A DNA stretch of 23,013 bases from an uncultured Clostridia bacterium. GTDB taxonomy: Bacteria > Bacillota > Clostridia > Christensenellales > Borkfalkiaceae. Position 1 is the first letter of the stretch, and each line of letters begins with the position of its first letter. The DNA lies in the NCBI GenBank assembly GCA_947629845.1, contig CANRFD010000011.1:1-23013 (forward strand), given 5' to 3'. A model generated the notes under the pieces. The model made no database searches. It saw nothing but the letters and a program-made list of their open reading frames with translations, and was not told the DNA's origin. Shown in pieces: positions 14,147-21,211 of the stretch. The position numbers were made by a program, and so were the translations under genes.

Positions 14147-15275
14147 AATAGCCGCATCGGACAGGGCGGGGAAGGGCGATCTGCTCTTTCTCGCCGCTGT
14201 CATTTTGCTCGCGGCATACGGCGTCGTCTGCGTCTATTCCGCGAGCTATTACAATGCCGAAGTGCAGTACGGCGATGCTCTATATTTCTTAAAGAAGCAG
14301 ATCGTCGGCTTCGTGCTCGGGCTCGCCGGGATGATCGCCATTTCCTTTGTCCCGTACCGTAAATTCAGGCGCGCGGGCATTCCCGCGCTCGTCGTTTCCC
14401 TTGTTCTTCTCGCCCTCGTCTTTCTTCCCGGGGTGGGGCGGAGCAACTACGGCGCAACGCGCTGGATCGGGATAGGCCCCGTCACGGTGCAGCCCTCGGA
14501 GTTCGCAAAATTCGGCTTTGTCCTGTTTACGGCGGCGTATTTTTCCAAGGATCCGTCGCGCGTCGGCAGGTTCAGTGGCATTTTGCCCATTCTCGCCGCG
14601 GGGCTCTCCATCTGCGTTCTTATCATGCTCGAGCCCAACATGTCGGTGACGATGTGCGTCGGCGCCCTTATGATCGGGATGATCTTCCTCGGTGGCGCGT
14701 CGTGGAAATCGCTCGCCGCCATCTGCGTGCCTGTCCTCTTTGCGGTGCCCGCGCTTATCCTCGCCGAACCCTACCGTCTGCAGCGGCTCTCGGCGTTTGT
14801 CGACCCGTGGGCTTCGCCCAAGGAGGAGGGGTATCAGCTGATCCAGTCTCTGTACGCGCTGGGGAACGGCAAACTGTTCGGCGTCGGGCTCTTCCGCTCC
14901 CGCCAAAAATATCGCTTTTTGCCCTTCTCCGAGAGCGACTTCATCCTCTCCGTCATCGGCGAAGAGACGGGCTTTTTCGGCGTTCTTCTGCTGTTTGCCG
15001 TCATCGGATTCGTCATTTGGCGCGGCTTCCGCATCGCCAACAGTTGCGATAACTTCTACGGCTACATGCTGGTCTCCGGCATCATTCTTGCCTTTGCCGT
15101 CCAGAGCGCGCTCAACGCCCTCGTCGTAAGCGGGTGCATTCCGCCGACGGGGCTGCCGCTCCCGCTCATCTCCGCGGGGAACACGTCGCTCATCGTGACC
15201 ATGACGGGGATGGGGGTCGTCTACGGCGTCTCGAGGCACAACGGAAGGGGGAAAATTCATAAGATATACAAATAA
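14130..15275 (+). CDS. ftsW: FtsW/RodA/SpoVE-family peptidoglycan glycosyltransferase (FtsW)
   Basis: Polytopic membrane polymerase that extends glycan strands from lipid II at the septum together with the class B PBP. 381 residues, about ten hydrophobic helices. Family signatures: R-W-I-G-I-G...Q-P-S-E-F-A-K, L-E-P-N-M-S-V-T, E-S-D-F-I-L-S-V-I-G-E-E-T-G-F-F-G and P-T-G-L-P-L-P-L-I-S-A-G-N-T-S-L. The last reads S-A-G-N-T-S-L where S-Y-G-G-S-S-L is usual. GTG start at 14130 preceded by AGGGGGCG and lying within the end of murD (17-bp overlap). FtsW is preferred to SpoVE or RodA because of the position in the division cluster; sequence alone does not separate FtsW from SpoVE. Confidence 0.93.
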   Translation: MKRPNKIAASDRAGKGDLLFLAAVILLAAYGVVCVYSASYYNAEVQYGDALYFLKKQIVGFVLGLAGMIAISFVPYRKFRRAGIPALVVSLVLLALVFLPGVGRSNYGATRWIGIGPVTVQPSEFAKFGFVLFTAAYFSKDPSRVGRFSGILPILAAGLSICVLIMLEPNMSVTMCVGALMIGMIFLGGASWKSLAAICVPVLFAVPALILAEPYRLQRLSAFVDPWASPKEEGYQLIQSLYALGNGKLFGVGLFRSRQKYRFLPFSESDFILSVIGEETGFFGVLLLFAVIGFVIWRGFRIANSCDNFYGYMLVSGIILAFAVQSALNALVVSGCIPPTGLPLPLISAGNTSLIVTMTGMGVVYGVSRHNGRGKIHKIYK

Positions 15276-15279
15276 AATG

Positions 15280-15307
15280 CGGAAGCCCGTATGCCCGGGT
15301 TTTTCCG
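15280..15307 (+). other. Hairpin between ftsW and murA (weak terminator or attenuator)
   Basis: CGGAA (15280-15284) pairs with TTCCG (15303-15307) around an inner CCCG (15286-15289) / CGGG (15296-15299) stem. The inner stem alone is followed by five T (15300-15304), giving a short terminator-like option. It starts 4 bp after the ftsW stop in the 61-bp gap before murA. Confidence 0.4.
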
Positions 15308-15336
15308 TATTTTCCGAAATACACGAGGAGAATGCT

Positions 15337-16593
15337 ATGGATAAATTTGTGATAGACGGCGGGAGAAAGCTCTTCGGCGAAGTGCGGCTGCAATCCGCAA
15401 AGAACTCCGTACTGCCCCTGCTTGCCGCCTCTATTCTGACCGATCGGCGCGTGACCATATGCGAAGCGCCCGCCATCACCGACGTTTCCTGCATGGCGCA
15501 GATCCTGCGCGAGCTCGGCGCGGAGGTAACATTTCAAGGGAACAACGTCACCATCGACAGCGCAAATGCCTGTTCGCACAAAATATCGTCGGCGCTCACC
15601 AAGGAGCTTCGCTCCTCCGTTTTCATGCTCGGCTCGCTCTTGACCCGCTTCCACCGCGCGGTGATCGCCTACCCGGGCGGCTGCGACATCGGGCTCCGTC
15701 CCATCGACATCCACCTGAACGCCCTGAAGCGGCTCGGGGTGAACATCACCGAGCGCGACGGCTACATCTACTGCGAGTGCGACCGTCTGCGGGGCGCGGA
15801 GATCCCCATCGATTTTCCGAGCGTGGGGGCGACGGAGAACATCTTGCTCGCCGCCGTAAAAGCGGAGGGGACGACGACGCTGCAGGGCGCCGCAAAGGAG
15901 CCCGAGATCGTCGATCTGCAGAACTTTCTCAATCAAATGGGGGCGAAGGTACGCGGTGCGGGAACGGACACCATCGAAGTCGAGGGCGTGAAAACGCTCG
16001 GCGGCGTGGAATATTTTCCCATTAAAGACCGCATCGAGGCGGGCACCTACCTGATTGCATGCGCGATCTGCGGCGGGGAGGTGGAAGTAAACGGCGTAAA
16101 GCCGGAAAATATCGGGTTATTGTTACACAAATTGCGTGAAAACGGTTGCAAAATACATACAAAAAATGATAAAATAAAGATAGCAAGTTACGGCAGGCTC
16201 AAATGCAACCGCAGGATAGAGACGATGCCGTTCCCCGGCTTTCCCACCGACCTGCAGGCGCAGATCACGGCGCTCAATACGGTGTGCGAAGGGGGTGCGC
16301 TCATCGTGGAGAACCTCTTCGAGACGCGCTTCAAATATGTGCCCGAGCTGCAAAAGATGGGGGCGGATATCGAAGTCCGGGGGCGGAATGCCTTCGTGCG
16401 GGGCGTAAACAAACTGCACGGCGCCACCGTCCTCGCCGGCGACCTCCGCGGCGGTGCGGCGCTCGTCATTGCGGCGCTTGCGGCGGACGGGGTCACGGAA
16501 GTTCTCGACCTTTCCTATCTCGACAGGGGCTATTCCGATCTGCAGGGCAAACTGCGCTCCCTCGGCTCGGAGATCAAACGCGTACGCATATAG
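15337..16593 (+). CDS. murA: UDP-N-acetylglucosamine 1-carboxyvinyltransferase
   Basis: Cytoplasmic enzyme for the first committed step of peptidoglycan synthesis, transferring enolpyruvate from PEP to UDP-GlcNAc. 418 residues, the usual length. S-A-K-N-S (20-24) forms the Lys-Asn substrate site, and Cys116 within P-G-G-C-D-I-G-L-R-P is the catalytic Cys that fosfomycin modifies, so the enzyme is predicted to be of the sensitive type. The ATG at 15337 has GAGGAG 6 nt upstream; the in-frame ATG at 15277 would add 20 residues reading through a hairpin. A stretch near 16135-16195 is AT-rich compared with the rest. Location between ftsW and divIB is seen in some Gram-positive clusters. Confidence 0.97.
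   Translation: MDKFVIDGGRKLFGEVRLQSAKNSVLPLLAASILTDRRVTICEAPAITDVSCMAQILRELGAEVTFQGNNVTIDSANACSHKISSALTKELRSSVFMLGSLLTRFHRAVIAYPGGCDIGLRPIDIHLNALKRLGVNITERDGYIYCECDRLRGAEIPIDFPSVGATENILLAAVKAEGTTTLQGAAKEPEIVDLQNFLNQMGAKVRGAGTDTIEVEGVKTLGGVEYFPIKDRIEAGTYLIACAICGGEVEVNGVKPENIGLLLHKLRENGCKIHTKNDKIKIASYGRLKCNRRIETMPFPGFPTDLQAQITALNTVCEGGALIVENLFETRFKYVPELQKMGADIEVRGRNAFVRGVNKLHGATVLAGDLRGGAALVIAALAADGVTEVLDLSYLDRGYSDLQGKLRSLGSEIKRVRI
16146..16175 (+). promoter_or_regulatory. Promoter-like sequence inside murA
   Basis: TTGCAA (16146-16151), 18-bp spacer, TAAAAT (16170-16175), in an AT-rich patch within the murA coding region. It could supply extra transcription of divIB. The patch also simply encodes a Lys/Ile/Asn-rich stretch, so it may be incidental. 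Confidence 0.25.
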
Positions 16594-16608
16594 TTTAAGG
16601 AGTTACCA

Positions 16609-17418
16609 ATGAAATCGAGAGTCATCATCACGACCGTAGTATCTTTCTTGTTGCTCTTCGCCACGATCGGCGTGGGGTTGAACGCGGTTTTTACGGTTAC
16701 TCTCATTGACAGCGATTTTACCGTGTGTTCGGAGGCGGGCCGCAGGGACGCCGAAGCGCTGAAGGCCGAGCTCGACGAGTTCGTCGGCAGCAGCACGACC
16801 TTTCTCGACCTCGAAGCCGTTAAGGAAAAGGTAAGCGGCTATCCCTGTTTCCGCGTCGAAAATGTGGAAAAGCAGTTTCCCAAGACGGTGAAAGTTCAGG
16901 TCACGGAGCGCAAAGAGTTCTACGCCATCCCCAATGGGGACAACTATGCGATCCTCGACGAAGAGGGCTATTACCTCTACGACGGGGAAAACACCAACCG
17001 CAGCGGGGGAAACAACATCGTTTTGGAGGGCTTCGAGAGCGAACTTACCCTCGGCGAACAGGCGACGGGCGGCTACTTCGAACAGATCTACGAGATGTTT
17101 TCCGTCTTTTCCGAATTGCTCGGAGGCGGTGTTCGTGCGAACGTCGTATCGTTGAGCCTTGTGAGCGGCGGGGGTCAGGTGATCCCCGAACACATGCTCT
17201 TTGTCGTCACGATGCGGGAGGGCGTCAAGATCGCCATCCGCAACCCCTCGGAGGGGATCGCCGTCAAGGCGCGCGCCGCCTTTACGGATGAAGAATTTGG
17301 GTACCTCTCCCCGAATTTCTCCGATAAGAGGCGCATGTACGGCGCGATCACGGTGGGCAATCTGTCCTCCGACGGCGCCTCCGCGAACGTGTCCTTTTTC
17401 GACGAATTGCCGTTTTAG
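16609..17418 (+). CDS. divIB: Cell division protein DivIB/FtsQ
   Basis: Bitopic membrane protein that, with FtsL and DivIC/FtsB-type partners, controls septal wall synthesis. 269 residues: short basic N-terminus, membrane helix at about 5-27, then an extracellular POTRA domain (about 30-100, ending P-K-T-V-K-V-Q-V-T-E-R) and a beta domain beginning Y-A-I-L-D-E-E-G-Y-Y-L. The F-P-K-T-V-K-V-Q-V-T-E-R-K segment is characteristic of the FtsQ/DivIB family. AAGGAG 6 nt upstream of the ATG; 15 bp after murA. It is the last gene of the first transcription unit, followed by a hairpin and a strong terminator. The C-terminal tail is divergent. Confidence 0.88.
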   Translation: MKSRVIITTVVSFLLLFATIGVGLNAVFTVTLIDSDFTVCSEAGRRDAEALKAELDEFVGSSTTFLDLEAVKEKVSGYPCFRVENVEKQFPKTVKVQVTERKEFYAIPNGDNYAILDEEGYYLYDGENTNRSGGNNIVLEGFESELTLGEQATGGYFEQIYEMFSVFSELLGGGVRANVVSLSLVSGGGQVIPEHMLFVVTMREGVKIAIRNPSEGIAVKARAAFTDEEFGYLSPNFSDKRRMYGAITVGNLSSDGASANVSFFDELPF

Positions 17419-17430
17419 GCCGCATGGCTC

Positions 17431-17446
17431 CGCCCGAAGGCGGGCG
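17431..17446 (+). other. GC hairpin after divIB
   Basis: CGCCCG, tetraloop AAGG, CGGGCG: a perfect 6-bp stem 12 bp after the divIB stop, without a T-tract. It may stabilise the 3' end of the upstream transcript ahead of the terminator at 17476. Confidence 0.5.
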
Positions 17447-17475
17447 AAATTGTTTGATGGGAACCGCCGGTTACG

Positions 17476-17501
17476 AAAAGCGTCCTACGGGGCGCTTTTT
17501 T
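17476..17501 (+). terminator. Intrinsic terminator between divIB and ftsA
   Basis: AAAAGCGTCC, loop TACG, GGGCGCTTTTTT: a 10-bp stem with one G-T pair, a TACG tetraloop closed by C-G, and six T. It separates the mraZ-divIB unit from ftsAZ. Confidence 0.9.
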
Positions 17502-17533
17502 GATAGATATAGGGGAATTTTATCACCATTTTC

Positions 17534-17562
17534 TTGACATATGTGTCACGATTTGCTATAAT
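17534..17562 (+). promoter_or_regulatory. Consensus sigma-A promoter of ftsA-ftsZ
   Basis: TTGACA (17534-17539), 17-bp spacer, TATAAT (17557-17562), both exact consensus, 37 bp before ftsA. An inverted repeat TGACA-TATG-TGTCA (17535-17548) overlaps the -35 and could be an operator. A ribosome binding site AAGGGG precedes the ftsA ATG. Confidence 0.92.
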
Positions 17563-17599
17563 AGAAGCGTATTCACTGCTTTTCACAAGGGGATAAGAA

Positions 17600-18763
17600 A
17601 TGGGACGCAAAAGCGTTGCTGTGTTGGACGTGCGCTCCTCGGAAATTGCCGTTATAGTCGGTGAACGGGGGGTCAACAACACGTTCATTTTTAAGGCGAG
17701 CAAAACCGAATCTTATGACGGGTACGACGATGCGGGCAGCTTTTTCGACGTGAAGTCGCTTACGGAGAAGATCGAGAACACGATCTCTTCGGTGGAACAG
17801 ACGTGCGGAGAGCGCATCCGCGAGCTGTACGTCGGGGTGCCCGGCGGCTTTACCAAGGTGATCTCCAAGGAGAGCAACATCGGGTTCCCCAAAAAGCGCA
17901 AGATCACGCAGAAGGAGCTCGACTCGCTGTTCGCGAGCGGCGCGGAGAAGATGGAGGGCTACCGCATGATCCGCGCGACGAGCATGATCTACACGACGTC
18001 GGATAACCGCCGCGTCGTCGATCCCATCGGGATCTCCGCTTCCTCGCTCTCCGGCCTGCTCTCGTACTTTTATTGCAGCGAATATTACGCGAAGGTGATG
18101 GAAGAGCTTGGCAAGAGCATGAAGATCTCCGTCCGCTTTCTGCCGACGGAATTTGCCATGGCGAAGTATCTCATCCCGTCGGAGACGCGCGACGAATACG
18201 CGCTCTTCCTCGACGTGGGATTTCTCTCTTCTTCCGTTCTGGTGCTGTTCGGGAACGGCGTTCTCGCACAGGAGACGCACTGGGCGGGCAGAGGGCAGAT
18301 CGTCGTCGATCTCATGGATCGCCTGCACTTGCCGCCGTCGGCGTACGACGCCGCGCTTGCGCTCCTGTCGCGTGCAAATCTTTTTGCGAAGGGCTCGGCG
18401 GAGACGGTGGAATTTAACCACCGCGGCATGACCTACGAGATCCGCTCGGATGTGTTCATCGAGACCGTACGCGACGGGTTGGATAGCCTCTGCGAGGAAT
18501 TTGCACCCTTCATGGACTTCTGTTCCGGCCGCGAACTCGACTATAAGCCGCTCTACGTCACGGGGGAGGGGCTCATGGATATCCGCGGTTCGCTCGAGCA
18601 CCTTACAAAGCGGTTCAACCGCATCTGCGAACAGCTGTCACCCAATTTGCCCTATTACAACAAACCCTCCATGAGCTCCTATATCGCGCTCATGGACATG
18701 GCTCTTGAAGATCACGGGAAGAGCGGGTTTGTCAACCGTATTATCAATGCATTCGGAGGTTAA
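17600..18763 (+). CDS. ftsA: Cell division protein FtsA (divergent, degenerate nucleotide motifs)
   Basis: Actin-like protein that tethers FtsZ filaments to the membrane and recruits the divisome. 387 residues. The fold and order fit FtsA: start strand L-D-V-R-S-S-E-I (9-16), V-G-V-P-G-G-F (78-84), a 1C-type region around 85-165, L-D-V-G-F-L-S-S-S-V (204-213), adenosine-type loop T-G-E-G-L-M-D-I-R-G (321-330). A C-terminal amphipathic membrane-targeting helix G-F-V-N-R-I-I-N-A-F (376-385) is clear. The first phosphate motif (usually D-I-G-T-S) lacks its Gly, and the second (usually D-I-G-G-G-T-T-D) reads D-V-G-F-L-S-S-S-V, so ATP binding may be altered or lost. It sits 5 bp upstream of ftsZ; start ATG with AAGGGG. 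Confidence 0.88.
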   Translation: MGRKSVAVLDVRSSEIAVIVGERGVNNTFIFKASKTESYDGYDDAGSFFDVKSLTEKIENTISSVEQTCGERIRELYVGVPGGFTKVISKESNIGFPKKRKITQKELDSLFASGAEKMEGYRMIRATSMIYTTSDNRRVVDPIGISASSLSGLLSYFYCSEYYAKVMEELGKSMKISVRFLPTEFAMAKYLIPSETRDEYALFLDVGFLSSSVLVLFGNGVLAQETHWAGRGQIVVDLMDRLHLPPSAYDAALALLSRANLFAKGSAETVEFNHRGMTYEIRSDVFIETVRDGLDSLCEEFAPFMDFCSGRELDYKPLYVTGEGLMDIRGSLEHLTKRFNRICEQLSPNLPYYNKPSMSSYIALMDMALEDHGKSGFVNRIINAFGG

Positions 18764-18768
18764 AAGAT

Positions 18769-20085
18769 ATGTTTAACGATCATGTTCCGTTCCTTGGGAG
18801 AGAACCGGAACGCGCAGGGGTCGGCCCTGTCGCAAATAACAACGGAAAGGCGCGCATCCGTGTCATCGGCGTCGGCGGTGCGGGGAACAATGCCGTAAAC
18901 CGCATGATCGAAGCCGGGATCACGAGCGCGGAATATATTGCCGTCAATACCGACGCGCAAATTCTCGCATGCAATAAAGCGCAGAACAAGATCCAGATCG
19001 GCGCTGCCAAAACCAAGGGGCTCGGCGCCGGTGCGGAGCCCGAGATCGGCAGAGAGGCGGCAGAGGAGAGTAAAGATGAACTCGCCGCCGCGATCGACGG
19101 CACCGACCTGCTGTTTATCACGGCGGGCATGGGCGGTGGCACGGGAACGGGCGCCGCTCCCGTCATTGCCAAGCTCGCACGGGACAAGCGCATCCTTACC
19201 GTCGCCGTCGTCACCGAACCCTTCTCGTTTGAAGGGAAACACCGCATGGACAATGCGATGATGGGGATCGACAATCTGCGGAAATATGTGGATACGCTCA
19301 TCATCATCCCCAACGAAAAGATCAGCGAAGTCGTCCCCGCCAACGCCTCCATGGTGGACGCGCTGCGCGTCGCCGACGATGTGCTGAAGCAGGGCATCCG
19401 CGGCATCGCCGATCTTATCGTCACGCCCGCGCTCATCAACCTCGACTTTGCGGACGTGCGCACCATTCTCAAGGACAAGGGGCTCGCGCACATGGGCGTC
19501 GGCGTTGCGAAAGGGGAGAACCGCATCGTGAAAGCCGTCCGCCTCGCCGTCAATTCGCCCCTGCTCGAGACGACGATCGAGGGCGCGAAGGGCGTCATCA
19601 TCAACATCGTCGGCGGCAACGATCTCACGCTCGTCGAGGCCAAAACGGCGGCAGAACTTATCCACAGCGTGGTAGATTATACCGCAAATATCATCTTCGG
19701 CGCATGTATCGACGAAAATATTCAGGATGAAGTGGAAGTCACCGTCATCGCAACGGGCTTCCCGTCCGCCGAGGAGAAGGCGGATACGGCGTATTCCAAC
19801 GTCGCCGCACAGACGGCGCAGCAGCTACGTCCCACCACGCCCTACGCGGGTTCCCGTGCGGGCGCTCCGCAGACGGCGCAGCCCGATCCGCTTCAGAACG
19901 CACGCGCCCCGCAGTACGGCGCACCGGTCGCTCCCGCAGCGCCCGCGGCTCCGTCCGCGCCCAATGCCGCGAATGCCGGCTATGTTCCGCCCGTGCAGAA
20001 CGCCGCCCCCGAGGAGCCGACGCCTCCGCCCAAAAAGGACGACGGCACGCCGCTCTTCGCCCAATTCCTTCGGCGGAAAAAGTAA
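18769..20085 (+). CDS. ftsZ: Cell division protein FtsZ
   Basis: Tubulin-like GTPase that polymerises into the Z-ring. 438 residues. GTP-binding part begins at R-I-R-V-I-G-V-G-G-A-G-N-N-A-V (29-43); tubulin signature G-G-G-T-G-T-G at 122-128; T7 synergy loop N-L-D-F-A-D-V at 224-230 supplies the catalytic Asp. From about 335 a linker of some 90 residues rich in Ala, Pro and Gln leads to the C-terminal peptide G-T-P-L-F-A-Q-F-L-R-R-K-K, the binding site for FtsA and other partners. The N-terminal tail (about 27 residues before the core) is longer than usual. The ATG at 18769 has GGAGG 9 nt upstream. Cotranscribed with ftsA. Confidence 0.98.
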   Translation: MFNDHVPFLGREPERAGVGPVANNNGKARIRVIGVGGAGNNAVNRMIEAGITSAEYIAVNTDAQILACNKAQNKIQIGAAKTKGLGAGAEPEIGREAAEESKDELAAAIDGTDLLFITAGMGGGTGTGAAPVIAKLARDKRILTVAVVTEPFSFEGKHRMDNAMMGIDNLRKYVDTLIIIPNEKISEVVPANASMVDALRVADDVLKQGIRGIADLIVTPALINLDFADVRTILKDKGLAHMGVGVAKGENRIVKAVRLAVNSPLLETTIEGAKGVIINIVGGNDLTLVEAKTAAELIHSVVDYTANIIFGACIDENIQDEVEVTVIATGFPSAEEKADTAYSNVAAQTAQQLRPTTPYAGSRAGAPQTAQPDPLQNARAPQYGAPVAPAAPAAPSAPNAANAGYVPPVQNAAPEEPTPPPKKDDGTPLFAQFLRRKK

Positions 20086-20096
20086 TTTGCATCCCG

Positions 20097-20126
20097 AAAC
20101 GGAGGCCTTTCGCGGCTTCCGTTTTT
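20097..20126 (+). terminator. Intrinsic terminator of ftsA-ftsZ
   Basis: AAACGGAGGCC (20097-20107), loop TTTCGC, GGCTTCCGTTT (20114-20124): an 11-bp stem with one G-T pair, running into five T. It starts 11 bp after the ftsZ stop. Confidence 0.9.
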
Positions 20127-20137
20127 ATATTGAAAGA

Positions 20138-20165
20138 CCGCCCGCAATTTCGGACGGCCTTTTTT
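20138..20165 (+). terminator. Second terminator after ftsZ
   Basis: CCGCCCG (20138-20144), loop CAATTT, CGGACGG (20151-20157): 7-bp stem with one mismatch, then CC and six T. It lies between convergent ftsZ and the GT32 gene and may also slow transcription arriving from the other side. Confidence 0.75.
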
Positions 20166-20169
20166 CATG

Positions 20170-20934
20170 TCACACTTTTATCAGTTTTTTAATTTTTTTC
20201 ATCTCGCTCCGAACATACAGGCGCGTAAATCCCGCAAAAATCCTCCGCCCGAACACCCTCCGCACACCGCGTAAAAACCGCTGCTGGCGTTGCTGCTGTT
20301 TGCCCGACCAGCTGTTCGCAAAGTGATGTACGGCGACGGTCTCTCCCGAGCGCATATCCTCGCCCGTCGTGTAGTCGATGGGGGAAAAGACCTCGCGTGG
20401 GCAGACGACGGTTTTCCCGCCGCAGTCCAGCTCCTGCCGTGAATTTTTCAGTTTCATCCCGTTTTTCGCGAGAAAATAGGTGAAATAAAGGGGATTGGGC
20501 GTCAAATCGGGTTTCCCGTTGTGCAGAAAGGAGCGATTTTCATAAAACGAACAGAGCGCAGCAACGACGGGGTGCTCCGCCCTGCAGGCGATGACGGCGG
20601 TCTCCGTATATACGTCGTTTTCAAAACCTTGAAAATATTCCGCCGCAAGCAACTCCTCGGGAAAGTGGCGAAGCAGTTCCACATCGGTATCGAGATAGAC
20701 CCCGCCGTATTGCTTCAGAACGTACACGCGGATATAATCCGCAACAAATCCGTACTTTTTCGCTTCGTACGCTTCCCGCGCATACGGGCTTGCGGAAAAG
20801 TCAAAATTTTTCTCGTTCCAGAGCAGAAATTCCCAGTCCGGAAGCAGTTTTTTCCAGCCCTCGATATAGGCGCGATATTCGCCCGGCAGTTCGCGTTCGC
20901 CGAGCCATACATAGTGTATAATTTTGGGGATCAT
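20170..20934 (-). CDS. GT32-type glycosyltransferase (DXD/OCH1-like)
   Basis: Predicted cytoplasmic sugar transferase acting on a cell-surface polysaccharide or glycolipid; the exact donor and acceptor cannot be told. 254 residues. The family N-terminus I-P-K-I-I-H-Y-V-W-L-G (2-12) leads to A-D-Y-I-R-V-Y-V-L-K-Q-Y-G-G-V-Y-L-D-T-D-V-E, with the metal-binding D-T-D at 82-84. The C-terminal helix is strongly basic (R-S-E-M-K-K-I-K-K-L-I-K) and may touch the membrane. The ATG at 20934 is preferred because it gives the normal N-terminus, although AAGGAA abuts it; an in-frame TTG at 20952 is the alternative. A consensus promoter lies about 40 bp upstream, with a palindrome in its spacer. Confidence 0.88.
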   Translation of the reverse strand: MIPKIIHYVWLGERELPGEYRAYIEGWKKLLPDWEFLLWNEKNFDFSASPYAREAYEAKKYGFVADYIRVYVLKQYGGVYLDTDVELLRHFPEELLAAEYFQGFENDVYTETAVIACRAEHPVVAALCSFYENRSFLHNGKPDLTPNPLYFTYFLAKNGMKLKNSRQELDCGGKTVVCPREVFSPIDYTTGEDMRSGETVAVHHFANSWSGKQQQRQQRFLRGVRRVFGRRIFAGFTRLYVRSEMKKIKKLIKV

Positions 20935-20974
20935 TTCCTTGCAATATAGCAAACCGCTATTTTTTTCTATATTA

Positions 20975-20991
20975 TATAACAGCTTGTTATA
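20975..20991. promoter_or_regulatory. 17-bp palindromic operator candidate
   Basis: TATAACA-GCT-TGTTATA: a perfect 7-bp inverted repeat filling the spacer of the GT32 promoter and overlapping a plus-strand TATAAT (20988-20993) in front of the XRE gene. A repressor bound here would block both directions. The neighbouring XRE protein is the obvious candidate (inference). Confidence 0.7.
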
Positions 20992-20993
20992 AT
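20988..20993 (+). promoter_or_regulatory. Candidate -10 box for the XRE-glycosyltransferase operon
   Basis: TATAAT at 20988-20993 without a recognisable -35 at 17 bp. Transcription would start near 21000, at or just before the first ATG codons (20999 and 21005), so the message may be leaderless. Confidence 0.4.
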
Positions 20994-21004
20994 TGTCAAT
21001 GGGA

Positions 21005-21211
21005 ATGAAAGTATTTCAGGAAAGATTAAAAGAATTGCGCAAGCTGTTCGGTTACACCCAAAAGGAGGTCGCGAACCGCCTCGGCATTACGCAGCCGTCG
21101 TACATTCGCTACGAAAACGGCACCTCGGAGCCCACCTTACAGTGCTTGGCGAATATCAGTGAAATTTACGACGTTTCGGTGGACTATTTGCTCGGTTTAC
21201 GGGACATATAA
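21005..21211 (+). CDS. Small XRE-family HTH regulator
   Basis: DNA-binding protein of 68 residues that consists only of the helix-turn-helix domain. The motif runs from about residue 5 (R-L-K-E-L-R-K) through Y-T-Q-K-E-V-A-N-R-L-G-I-T-Q-P-S-Y-I-R-Y-E to the family ending I-Y-D-V-S-V-D-Y-L-L-G-L-R. No sensor domain is present, so it probably acts as a simple dimeric repressor. In-frame starts are ATG 21005, ATG 20999 and TTG 20993; none has a good ribosome binding site, and 21005 gives the cleanest N-terminus. It lies next to a 17-bp palindrome and 9 bp upstream of the GT28-like gene, so it likely controls its own operon and the divergent GT32 gene. Confidence 0.87.
   Translation: MKVFQERLKELRKLFGYTQKEVANRLGITQPSYIRYENGTSEPTLQCLANISEIYDVSVDYLLGLRDI

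Larger units (their letters stand above)
20971..20999 (-). promoter_or_regulatory. Consensus sigma-A promoter of the GT32 gene
   Basis: On the minus strand, -35 TTGACA (20999-20994), 17-bp spacer, -10 TATAAT (20976-20971): exact consensus. The start should be near 20964, about 30 nt before the ATG. The -35 overlaps the 5' end of the divergent XRE gene. Confidence 0.88.

Noticed and set aside
12575..14203. 542-codon minus-strand open frame opposite murD
   Set aside because: Same mirror effect; murD on the other strand has all its motifs.
14289..15494. 401-codon minus-strand open frame opposite ftsW
   Set aside because: Charged, low-complexity translation characteristic of the antisense of a membrane protein gene.
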